This document shows, piece by piece, positions 1-7,869 of a stretch of DNA of 42,431 nt. The first letter of the stretch is position 1. Each line of letters begins with the position of its first letter. The DNA is from Holophagae bacterium (GTDB lineage Bacteria > Acidobacteriota > Thermoanaerobaculia > Thermoanaerobaculales > Thermoanaerobaculaceae), in assembly GCA_012516935.1 (NCBI GenBank), contig JAAYVZ010000022.1:1-42431 (forward strand), written 5' to 3'. The notes under the pieces are model-generated. The model had not been told where the DNA came from. It ran no database searches and saw only the letters and a list, made by a program, of their open reading frames with translations. The translations under genes and the position numbers were made by a program.

Positions 1-8
1 GACCAACC

Positions 9-44
9 CGAGCCGGGCGTCCCAACGCCCGGCTCGTTGTCTTG
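9..44 (+). terminator. Rho-independent-like terminator hairpin
   Basis: A perfect 12-bp inverted repeat (9-20 with 25-36) encloses the four-base loop CCCA and is followed by a T-rich stretch, GTTGTCTT. It probably ends a gene lying left of the window, reading rightward. No coding sequence precedes it here. Confidence 0.7.
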
Positions 45-177
45 GTGCGGCGGCTTGCGAGACACGCCCCAGAACGCACCGAAGCACGGCTGCGGCGAAT
101 ATCGGCCGAGTTGCGGTCTCGCCCGCCGGCGGTATCGCGCGCTGTACCTGCGCCGCCTCCTCCAGAACCATGCGCAC

Positions 178-3164
178 ATGACCGGATACGGCGGTGCGCG
201 GCGAGATGAGGTCGGGCGGGTTTTCAGGGTCGGGTACGCCCGCGTGGTGGAGGTGCGACGTGTCGCACCGGGGATGGTGAGCAAGGGTGTTCGGGCGCGG
301 GAAGTCCTCGACCCGGGCGCAATCGCGCTGCTCGGAACGTGGCTCGGGGAAGCCGGCGGCCAGCTCGGGGCGGGCTACCAAGCGCCGCTTTGTGTTCCGT
401 TCGGCCTCGCCGCTACGGCGGCGTACGCGGTTGCCGGGCCAGGGCAGCCGGCCGGTGCCTTCTGGACCGGCCGCGACGTGGTGGTGGAGTGGGAAGGTGA
501 GGCGGCGGTCGGAGACACGCTCGAGGCGGAGGCCGAGATCCTCGATATCGACGAGGGGATTGCGCTGCTTCGTCTCGCGGCGTCTACGACCTCGGGGGGG
601 CTGCTGCTCATGAGCACGCTGCGGCTGTCGGCGGTGCGCGACGGGAAGGCGCTACCCTCGCGTCTGAGGCCACCGCCGCGGTCCGCGCCGCCGTGCCGGC
701 CAAAGGTGCCGCGGCAAGGCTCTCGTTTCGTTGCGGTTGTCGACCCTGTACCGACGTTGTGGCCCGGGGAGAGCGCGGAGCTGGCGCTCACGCTCGTCAA
801 CACCGACGACGAGGCTCGGGAGGTCGAGCTGCGAGCCGTGGTGCCGGCCGGGCACGGGCTATGGCTGCCGACCGGTGACCGGCGGCTTGCGCCACTCGGC
901 CCATGGTCCGAGACACGGGTCAGCTTCTCGGTGCGGGCCGACCGCCCGCATGAGGTCAACCTCGAGAAGTCCTGGCCGCTACGGGTCATAGTGACCGGGG
1001 GCGGCGTCGAGGAGGTGCTCGAGGTAGCGGTCGCCGTGGAGGACCCGGAGCCGGGGAGGCTGCTGTACGTCCTCACCGAGGACTGTGAGACCTCGACGGC
1101 GGGCCACGTACGGGCAACTACGGCGAGCGTGCGGAGCTCGGCAACCGTAACGATTTCATGGACCCCGAGGACGACCGGCTGCAGATGATCGAGAAGCCGC
1201 ACCGGATGAACGAGGTCGCTGAGAAGTACGGGGCGCGATGGACGCACTTTTTCACCGCCACACAGCGCTTTGCTGCGGCATGGGCGGCGGAGCAGTCGTC
1301 GAGTGGGGCTTGGCCGCGTCTGATCGCCGACCTCGACGAGTCGGTACGCCGCGGCGCGGTGCGGCACGAGTACGCACCGCACATCCACTTCGACTACGAG
1401 CCCGGAAGCCAGCTCCCGCCGCAGCCGCGCCTCGTCTACAACCCCGCGACCGACGGTATCCTGCCCAACGACTACTACGATCCCGTCACCAACCCGGAGC
1501 ATCGCCACCATGACTGGGACGGCGCCGCCCGCGGCGGACCGGGGGTCAAAGCACTCGGGGACCTTCGCACGCTCGACAGCAAGACCGGCTCACTTTACCG
1601 GAGCCTGCGCTATCTCGCCCGGCTGTGAGCCGGCCAGCGCCTGCCCCGAGTGGCGCGGATCGGCAGCTTCGACTTCGGCGCCCAAGCGGAGGATCAGCGT
1701 ATCTCGACCGCGGCGTTCGAGGCGTGTGGTCTAGTTGCCAGCTCCGACGCCTTCATGGCTTGGCTGCCGCCGCGGCAAGGGGGCCAGCTCTCCTGGTGCC
1801 GCGAGGAGGATCGGAAGGCGGTCGTCGAGGACCTTGGCCGGGTTCACCTTGCCCAGCTCGCGGTGTGCCACGATACCGACTTCGGCGACCTGGGCAAGGA
1901 CCGCGCCTGGTTCGAGCAGGCCGTGCGGCGGCCCGGGGACCCGGGGTCAGGGTCATCATGAGCCTGACGCATGCGATGGTCATGCGCGGCGAGCCAGACC
2001 CGTTCCGCAGCCTCGAGGGAGGGAGCTTCGACAAGCTCGACGCCTTCCTTGCCTGGGCGCGGGAGCGTTTCCCCGAGGTGCGGTTCGCCACCGCCAGCGA
2101 GGCGCTGATCGAGTTCCTGGACTACTACACGCCCGAGCTGCGCGCCCTCGTCGAGCCGGCGCCGTGCGCCGCGGTACCTGCGGACGGGCTCTACGAGCTC
2201 CCGGTTCGGCTCCTGGGTCGGGGGATCACGGTCTCGGCCGAGGCACCAGCCCGGGTCCGCGTCGTCGTGCCGCCGTGGATCGAACCTGGCGAGATCGCCT
2301 CGGTGCAGGTATGCGACGGCGAGCAGGTGCTGGCGCAGGCAGACCGCTTCGACGCGGATCGCCAGCCCGGGCTGGAGATCGAGCTGACCACACGACCGCA
2401 GGCGCTCCGGTTGTGCCTGCAGCTCACACCGGAAGCGGCGCCGGCGCTTGCGGAGTGCTTCGCGGCCTTGACCGGACCGCGGTTCGTCGAGCCGATCGAA
2501 GAGGTGCGAGCGCCGCTGCTGCGGCTCGCGTCGCCGCACAACGGCGTCTACTCGACGGACCTCCTACGCCTGCTCATGAGCCCGGTCGGCGGGCACGCTG
2601 AGCCGCTGGGACGGCGCCTGCACCCGCTGGGTGTGCTGGCGATGGGGGATCTGCATGACCGAGGCGCTGGTCGCGGCAGGTGAGCCCGCGCCGAGCCGTC
2701 CATGTCGGCTGCGGGTACGGCGCCTGGCGCTGCGCTGGCGTAAGGCGATCCCGTTGGAGGCGACGCTTCTGGCAAGCCATGCTCCGGCTGCGGGTGGGCA
2801 CTGCGCGGTGTGCGTTCGCGACCAGCTCGGCGACATCATCTGCGATGCCGAGGTATGGGTCGACCAGCGGGTGGAAGCGCCGTTGGCGGCAACGGTGGCC
2901 CCAGGCGAGCGCGAGACTGGCGAGGAGACTGCCGACGCGCTGCGTGCGGCGGTCCGCCGCTACGCCGCTGCCAACGACGAGGCGCTGCGCGTCTACCGCT
3001 CGCTGCGGGGCTGGCGGCTGATGCTCTTCGTGCAGAAGGGGTACTCGCTGCTGCGCACCGGGTTCCGGCCCTGGTGCGGCTGGCTGTGGCGGGCACTGCG
3101 CGGCTGCGCGGAGCTCGACACACACGAGCTGCAGCTCCCGTACATCGACGACTACGTGAAGTGA
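178..3164 (+). pseudogene. Broken polysaccharide-deacetylase-like gene with N-terminal hotdog-like part
   Basis: One long protein of nearly 1000 codons can be followed through three reading frames. The first part (to about 1090) has a hotdog-like segment (GDTLEAEAEI then LLRLAAS) and an Ig-like beta-sandwich segment, then LLYVLTEDCET. A missing T at about 1093 moves the frame; restoring it gives ETFDGGPRTGNYGERAELG. An in-frame TGA lies at 1626-1628, with good coding on both sides (RYLARL then AGQRLPRVARIGSFDFG). A base is missing within about 1927-1940 before RGPGVRVIMSLTHAM. An extra G in the GGG at 2591-2593 moves the frame again; removing it gives SPVGGTLSRWDGACTRW and continues to the stop at 3164. 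The middle resembles WalW-type polysaccharide deacetylases (VLTEDCE, HIHFDYEPG), which would fit the glycan cluster that follows. The start is unsure (ATG 178 or ATG 274). If only the last piece is expressed, ATG 2655 to 3164 encodes 169 residues. True decay or local sequence error are both possible. Confidence 0.7.
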
Positions 3165-3173
3165 AGGCGCTGG

Positions 3174-3202
3174 TTGTGTAGCTGGGCGAGCGTGGCTATC
3201 CT
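3174..3202 (+). promoter_or_regulatory. Sigma70-like promoter, possibly leaderless
   Basis: TTGTGT (3174-3179), a 17-bp spacer and TATCCT (3197-3202). The ATG at 3209 follows six bases later, so transcription would begin at or next to the start codon. There is no Shine-Dalgarno sequence in front of this ATG. Confidence 0.45.
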
Positions 3203-3208
3203 CACGCG

Positions 3209-4225
3209 ATGACGAGCGGGGACCGCTCCACCACGCTGGCAGCGAAGCCACGAGTGCTGCTGTTCGGCAACATCTTTCAGCCGCCGTTTGTGAACAACCT
3301 CATCGGGCCGCTGCGGGCGTTCGAGCGGGTCTGCACCCTCAAGCTCGTCGAGCCGCGCCTGCTGGACGGGTTCGTGAGCACCGCCAGCGCCGCCCCGGCA
3401 CCACTGCCTTTTGCGTCGGCGGTCGAGGCGGTGATGGGGTTCGAGCCGGAGATCGTGATCTGTCTGGCCGGCGCGATTTTCGTGCCGGAGGAGCTCAAGT
3501 GCGTGCTGCCTTCGTCGGCGGTGTACGTCGGGCTGGCGCTTTCGGACCCGCTCGGGCTGCCGTCGTCGCTGGCGATCGCCCCGTCGTTCGACCTCTTTTA
3601 CAGCCAGGATCCGTCGACCTTCGCCGCCTACCGGGCGGCCGGGATCGCCGTCCGTGAGTGCGCCCCGGCCATCGATGGCGAGCTGTTCGCGCCACTCGAC
3701 GTGCCCAAGCAGTGGGACGTGTTTTTCGCTGGGAAGTGGACCGCGTACCGCCAGGAGGCGATCGCGGCGCTGGCGCGCGTGTGCCGGTTGCGCTTGCACG
3801 GGCATGCCTCCGAGAGTCGCTGGGATCCCCCGGCGCTGCCGGCGCTCGCCTCACCGGAAGAGCTGCGGGCGGGGATCGCCTCGGCCTACTTGGCACTCGA
3901 GTTCGCGGTCATCGACGATTATCCGCCGCCGGTATACGGCACCTGGAGGCTTACCAACCGGCCGCAGCTCGCGGCGGCCGGCGGAGTCGCCTCGCTCATC
4001 GAGGATAGCCCGTTTATCGGGCGCTATTTTGAGCCGGAACAAGAGATTATACCGTATCAATCGATCTCGCATTTGGTAGAGCGCGTGACACGATTGGTTG
4101 CCGAACCGGCACGATGCGCGGAGCTCGGCCGGCGGGCGCGGGCACGGGTGCTGCGCGAGCACCTCTGGGACCACCGCGTGGCGGGGATCCTGCGCGACGT
4201 CGCTGCGTTTCTCGGCAGTCGGTAG
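3209..4225 (+). CDS. CgeB-like glycosyltransferase
   Basis: A 338-residue cytoplasmic protein without a signal peptide. It begins a Rossmann-like strand (PRVLLFGNIFQPPFVNNL), carries a mid segment typical of CgeB-type GT-B proteins (YSQDPSTFAAYRAAG, then APAIDGELFAPL and WDVFFAGKWTAYR), and ends with a nucleotide-sugar-binding-like C-terminal half (RLTNRPQLAAAGG, IPYQSISHLVERV, RARARVLREHLWDHR). It probably transfers a sugar during assembly of the polysaccharide exported by the neighbouring Wzm/Wzt pair; donor and acceptor cannot be read from sequence. Codons 268-292 or so are unusually AT-rich compared with the rest of the gene. Its stop codon abuts the stop codon of the convergent acetyltransferase gene, forming TAGCTA. 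Confidence 0.75.
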   Translation: MTSGDRSTTLAAKPRVLLFGNIFQPPFVNNLIGPLRAFERVCTLKLVEPRLLDGFVSTASAAPAPLPFASAVEAVMGFEPEIVICLAGAIFVPEELKCVLPSSAVYVGLALSDPLGLPSSLAIAPSFDLFYSQDPSTFAAYRAAGIAVRECAPAIDGELFAPLDVPKQWDVFFAGKWTAYRQEAIAALARVCRLRLHGHASESRWDPPALPALASPEELRAGIASAYLALEFAVIDDYPPPVYGTWRLTNRPQLAAAGGVASLIEDSPFIGRYFEPEQEIIPYQSISHLVERVTRLVAEPARCAELGRRARARVLREHLWDHRVAGILRDVAAFLGSR

Positions 4226-4735
4226 CTACGTTCGAGGGGGAGCGAAGGTCATGCGGACGAAGCGCCCGTCGTCGGCCTCCAGGGTGTAACCGGCGGCGGT
4301 GAATGAGGCTCGAGAGGCCGAGTTTTCCCGCAGAATAGCGCAATAGATCAGGCGGATCCCCCAGGCCGCTGCGGCGTGGGCGGTGCAGGCTCGGATGGCG
4401 TCCTTCGCGAACCCCTTGCCGCGGGCCGCCGGATCGCCGACCAGGAGGCGACCGCACTCGGCCTGGCTGCCCGTCCAGTCGATGTCGTAAATCGAGACCT
4501 GCCCAATGGGACGGGCCTGTTCGATCGGCTCGATCACCCACACGAAGTCGTCGTCCCGCTCGAGGTAGCGGGAGAACCAAGCCAGGTGTTGCTCCCAGGC
4601 GATCGGTGCGGAGCTGATGAACCACCGCCGGTTGCAGTCGGCGTTGCGCCACGCCAGGGTGAGCGGGAGGTCCTCCTCACGAAGCAGCCGCAGCCTTACC
4701 CGCTCCCCGATGATCGGCGGGACGAGGCGTTTCAC
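4226..4735 (-). CDS. GNAT-family N-acetyltransferase (RimJ/RimL type)
   Basis: A 169-residue single-domain acetyltransferase. The N-terminal GERVRLRLLREEDLPLTLAWRN and the acyl-CoA loop LLVGDPAARGKGFAKDAIRA (R/Q-x-x-G-x-G/A-like) mark the RimJ/RimL-type GNAT fold; the end has the usual NSASRASFTAAGY beta-bulge helix. It starts at GTG 4735, whose GTGA overlaps the stop of the upstream aminotransferase gene by four bases, so the two are probably translated together. In such pairs (WecE/WecD, PseC/PseH type) the acetyltransferase acylates the amino sugar made by the aminotransferase. I infer that role from context; an independent protein N-acetyltransferase role is not excluded. Confidence 0.8.
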   Translation of the reverse strand: MKRLVPPIIGERVRLRLLREEDLPLTLAWRNADCNRRWFISSAPIAWEQHLAWFSRYLERDDDFVWVIEPIEQARPIGQVSIYDIDWTGSQAECGRLLVGDPAARGKGFAKDAIRACTAHAAAAWGIRLIYCAILRENSASRASFTAAGYTLEADDGRFVRMTFAPPRT

Positions 4736-5886
4736 TGCCGCCCTCCGCCCAGCGAGGCGACAACCGCACGCAGGTGGTGCGCGATGTCGCGCACATCGGC
4801 CTCGCCCAAGCCGATGTGGAGCGGCAGGGAGATGACAGAACGGCTGGCGCGTTCGACGTTCGGGCAGGCGCCGGGCCGATCCGCGTACATGCGATAGCTT
4901 CGGTTGTCGCGGTAGTGGACGCCGGGGTAGATCTCACGCTGGTTGAGCCCGACCATGACGCGATCGCGCTCGGGGACGAGGACCTGGTAAAGGTGGCGTG
5001 AGCTCTCACAGTCCGCAGGGGTAGGCACGGTCGTCACGCCGGGGGCGCCAGCGAGCGCCTGGTCGTACCACGCTGCGAGGCGGCGGCGGTGGAGGTTGTC
5101 CTCGTCGAGGTAGCGGAGCCCGACCAGCGCGATCGCGGCCATGATCGAGTTGCCGTGGTACTTGAAGCCGACGTGCTCGACGTCGTAGAGCCAGCGGTAG
5201 GAGCCGTCGGCATGGGTGCGCGTATACGTGTCCTTGTTGATCCCGAGCCAGGTCCATTTGCGGCACTCGGCGTCGAGCTCGGCGTCCGCGAAGCAGACCA
5301 TGCCGGAGTCGGCGGTGGGGAGGTTCTTCACCGCCTGGAAGCTGAATACCGCAACGTCGGCCTCACCGCCCACGTGGCGGCCGCCGAGGCGCGTGCCGGC
5401 CATGTGCGAAGCGTCCAAGATGAGGCGCAGGCCGCGCTCGCGGCACATCGACGCGACCTCTGGGAGACGTCCGGTGGAGCCGCCGAGGCCAACGAACACC
5501 ACCGCTCGTGTGCGCGGAGTCAGTCGCTCGCGGATCGAGGCCGGGTCGAGGCACAGGTACTCATCGATGTCGGCGAACACCGGCTGGAGGCGCTCATACA
5601 AAAGTGCGTGGTTGGTCGAGACGAAGGTGAACGGCGTCGAGATCACTTCGTCACCATCTTGCCAGCCGTGGCGCTCGCGCAGCAGCCGGACGGCGAGGTG
5701 CAGGCCGGCAGTGGCCGAGTTCAAGAAGTGGGCGTGCGGCAGCGCCGTGTACTCGCACCACGCCTCCTCCAGCTCGACGGTCTTGTAGCCGAGGCCGGTC
5801 CACCCGCACTCGAGGCACTCGCGGATCGCCGCCAGCGCCTCCTCGACACGGAACGAAGGTCTGAACAGGTGAATCGGTCCGCTCAC
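4732..5886 (-). CDS. DegT/DnrJ/EryC1-type PLP sugar aminotransferase
   Basis: A 384-residue enzyme that would transfer an amino group, normally from glutamate, to a keto-sugar nucleotide. The PLP lysine is K187 in FSFQAVKNLPTADSG and the acidic partner of the PLP ring nitrogen is D158 in ILDASHMAG. The early GWTGLGYKTVELEEAW and the HFLNSATAGLHLAV segment are standard for the family. I chose GTG 5886 because GGGAGG lies just upstream and the protein then begins SGPIHLFRP, as relatives do; the frame stays open much further upstream but without family similarity. The gene lies head to head with the exporter permease and is coupled to the GNAT gene, so it probably makes an amino sugar for the same surface glycan. 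The exact sugar is unknown. Confidence 0.88.
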   Translation of the reverse strand: MSGPIHLFRPSFRVEEALAAIRECLECGWTGLGYKTVELEEAWCEYTALPHAHFLNSATAGLHLAVRLLRERHGWQDGDEVISTPFTFVSTNHALLYERLQPVFADIDEYLCLDPASIRERLTPRTRAVVFVGLGGSTGRLPEVASMCRERGLRLILDASHMAGTRLGGRHVGGEADVAVFSFQAVKNLPTADSGMVCFADAELDAECRKWTWLGINKDTYTRTHADGSYRWLYDVEHVGFKYHGNSIMAAIALVGLRYLDEDNLHRRRLAAWYDQALAGAPGVTTVPTPADCESSRHLYQVLVPERDRVMVGLNQREIYPGVHYRDNRSYRMYADRPGACPNVERASRSVISLPLHIGLGEADVRDIAHHLRAVVASLGGGRQ

Positions 5887-6161
5887 CGGCCCTCCCGACA
5901 CCGCCGCAGAGGATAGCGCACGACGGTCGAGCCTGCTCGAGCTGCGTGCGGGCGACGAGCGAGAAGCGTCCACGGCAGTGCCTGGTTCGATCTCGATCGC
6001 GGCTTGGTGGGCGGGGTCTCCCACTCGGCGTGAAGGCGGTGGAGCAGACGCTGGGAGCCGACGGCTCGCTCGCCCGCCTCGGTGAGGCGGGGTTTGTCGA
6101 GGTCGAGACCGTTGAACCCAGGGTAGGCGAGCCAGGCCCTGGCGGGTCGCTGCTGGGTCAT
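5883..6161 (-). CDS. Possible small gene of unknown function
   Basis: An open frame of 92 codons from ATG 6161 ends in a TGA that overlaps the aminotransferase GTG as GTGA, the same arrangement seen at true junctions in this cluster. The first half has GC-rich third positions and ordinary composition (MTQQRPARAWLAYPGFNG). The second half is Arg-rich and looks less like a protein. I recognise no family, and no Shine-Dalgarno sequence is obvious. It could be a decayed gene or chance. Confidence 0.2.
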   Translation of the reverse strand: MTQQRPARAWLAYPGFNGLDLDKPRLTEAGERAVGSQRLLHRLHAEWETPPTKPRSRSNQALPWTLLARRPHAARAGSTVVRYPLRRCREGR

Positions 6162-6258
6162 CGCTAGTGGCTTGCTCGGGGCGGCGGGGTACGGCACGGC
6201 TGTCAACCCAGGCAGCGAGATGGAGGCACCGGTGCGCGACGACTGTAGAATAGGCGGG
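5887..6258. other. Divergent intergenic region
   Basis: This 372-base stretch separates the leftward aminotransferase from the rightward exporter permease and should hold promoters for both. The only clear element is TAGAAT at 6246-6251, seven bases before the permease ATG. The possible small gene at 5883-6161 would occupy most of it. I see no repeat or RNA structure that stands out. Confidence 0.5.
6246..6251 (+). promoter_or_regulatory. Minus-10 element TAGAAT, leaderless spacing
   Basis: TAGAAT is followed seven bases later by ATG 6259, the spacing expected if the transcript starts at the start codon. No convincing minus-35 element is found 16-18 bases upstream. Confidence 0.35.
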
Positions 6259-7083
6259 ATGGTCGTCGCCGAGGTCTGTCGGAACGTCGCCGGGAAGCGC
6301 CCCACTCCTTGGGAGGACGTGCGGGATGTGGCGTCCTACTGGCACCTGCTGGCCAACCTCGTGCACCGTGACCTCACGGTCCGCTACAAGCGCTCGATCC
6401 TCGGGTTTTTCTGGACGCTGCTCAACCCCCTTTTGATGATGGTCATCCTGACCGTCGTTTTCTCGCATTTCTTCCGTTTCGCGATTCTCCATTACGAGAT
6501 CTATTTTCTGTCCGAGTTCCTGGTCTGGATGTTCTTCGCCCAGACGACCGCCAACTCGATGGCGTCGCTGGCGTGGAACGGTCCGCTGATGAAGCGCGTG
6601 CGGCTGCCCAAGACGATCTTCGCCCTGGCCGGAACGGTGGCCGGGATGATCAACCTGCTGCTGTCGTGTGGGCCGCTCATCGCCATCATGCTGGTGGTGG
6701 GCGCACCGGTGCGGCCGGCGCTGCTCGTGCTGCCGCTGAGCTTCCTCGTCATCGCCGTGTTTACCCTCGGCGTCAGCCTCGGGCTCTCGGCGCTCGCCGT
6801 CTACTTCGACGACGTCGCGCAGATGTACCAGGTCGGCATCATGGGGTTGATGTATCTGACGCCGATCATGTATCCACTCGACATTCTGCCCGACCGCTTC
6901 CGCTGGCTGGTCGAGTTCAACCCCCTCACCAAGCTGTTCGAGCTGGCGCGCTACCCGATCTACCACGGTCAGCTCCCGCCGCTCGCCGTTTTTGGCGTCG
7001 GCGTGGCCTTGGCCCTTGGCGCGCTGGTTCTCGGCTGGACCGTTTTCCGCCGCCTGGCCGGCGGGTTCTACCTCCACTTGTGA
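6259..7083 (+). CDS. wzm: O-antigen/polysaccharide ABC exporter permease (Wzm-like)
   Basis: A 274-residue inner-membrane protein with about six transmembrane helices. The N-terminal cytoplasmic segment DVASYWHLLANLVHRDLTVRYKRS followed by ILGFFWTLLNPLLMM is the hallmark of ABC-2 polysaccharide export permeases, as is YLTPIMYPLDILPDRFRWL near the end. It would form the channel that moves lipid-linked glycan across the inner membrane with the adjoining ATPase. The ATG at 6259 is preferred because the TAGAAT element lies just before it; an earlier ATG at 6220 is in frame. Its TGA overlaps the ATG of the ATPase gene (TGATG), so the two subunits are co-translated. Confidence 0.9.
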   Translation: MVVAEVCRNVAGKRPTPWEDVRDVASYWHLLANLVHRDLTVRYKRSILGFFWTLLNPLLMMVILTVVFSHFFRFAILHYEIYFLSEFLVWMFFAQTTANSMASLAWNGPLMKRVRLPKTIFALAGTVAGMINLLLSCGPLIAIMLVVGAPVRPALLVLPLSFLVIAVFTLGVSLGLSALAVYFDDVAQMYQVGIMGLMYLTPIMYPLDILPDRFRWLVEFNPLTKLFELARYPIYHGQLPPLAVFGVGVALALGALVLGWTVFRRLAGGFYLHL

Positions 7084-7865
7084 TGCTCGCTCTGTCCTCT
7101 GCCGCGGCCATCGCCATGCACGACGTCTCGGTGCGGTTTCGGGTGCCGACCCGCCGCATTCCGACCCTCAAGGAGTGGGCGATTCGCCGTCTGACGAGTC
7201 GGTTCCAGTACGAGGACTTCCGCGGCCTGGACGGGGTATCGCTCGAGCTCGGCATCGGCCGCTCCCTCGGCATCATCGGCGCCAACGGGGCGGGGAAATC
7301 GACGCTCCTGCGCGTCATCGCCGGCATCCTCGCGCCGACCTCGGGCGCGGTGGCGGTGCGCGGGCGCGTAGCGCCGATCATCGAGCTCGGTACCGGCTTC
7401 GACCAGGAGCTGTCGGGCCGGGAAAACGTTTTCTTCAACGGCGCGCTGCTGGGTCGCTCACGGACCGAGATGCGGAAACGCTTCGCCGGGATCGTAGCGT
7501 TCGCCGAGCTCGAGGACTTCATCGATGCGCCGCTCCGGACCTACTCCACCGGCATGGCCGCCCGGCTCGCGTTCTCGGTCGCGACCACCGTCGACGCCGA
7601 CGTGCTGCTGCTGGACGAGATCCTCTCGGTCGGCGACGGCGCTTTCGTCGCCCGCTGCAAGGAGCGGATCGCCTCGTTCCGCCGTGCCGGCGTGACGATC
7701 CTCTTCGTCTCCCACAATATGAACGCCGTGCGGTGGCTCTGTGACGAGGCGATCTGGTTGCGGGACGGGCGGATCGCTGCGCACGGCCCGGCGAAGGATG
7801 TGACGGCCGAGTACTCGCAGTGGCTCAAGACGGACAAGTCCTCGGCCCGCCGCCGACACGGATAG
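7083..7865 (+). CDS. wzt: O-antigen/polysaccharide ABC exporter ATPase (Wzt-like, NBD only)
   Basis: A 260-residue nucleotide-binding subunit. Walker A is GANGAGKST at residues 66-74, the signature is YSTGM rather than LSGGQ (usual for KpsT/Wzt proteins), Walker B is VLLLDE and the switch histidine is in LFVSHNM. It starts at ATG 7083, overlapping the permease stop. The protein ends soon after the ATPase fold (VTAEYSQWLK), so it lacks the C-terminal carbohydrate-binding domain that Wzt proteins use to recognise capped O-antigen; this places it with the KpsT/TagH-like short type. It powers export of the glycan made by the cluster. Confidence 0.92.
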   Translation: MLALSSAAAIAMHDVSVRFRVPTRRIPTLKEWAIRRLTSRFQYEDFRGLDGVSLELGIGRSLGIIGANGAGKSTLLRVIAGILAPTSGAVAVRGRVAPIIELGTGFDQELSGRENVFFNGALLGRSRTEMRKRFAGIVAFAELEDFIDAPLRTYSTGMAARLAFSVATTVDADVLLLDEILSVGDGAFVARCKERIASFRRAGVTILFVSHNMNAVRWLCDEAIWLRDGRIAAHGPAKDVTAEYSQWLKTDKSSARRRHG

Positions 7866-7869
7866 TACG

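Noticed and set aside
1626-1628. In-frame TGA as a possible selenocysteine codon
   Set aside because: The same gene has three frame breaks, there is no evident SECIS hairpin just downstream, and no selenoprotein family matches the segment.
5887-7077. A very long minus-strand frame joined to the aminotransferase and running antisense to the exporter permease
   Set aside because: Its translation upstream of 5886 is rich in Gln, His, Asp and Arg with no domain, typical of the shadow of a GC-rich gene; the exporter permease on the other strand is certain.
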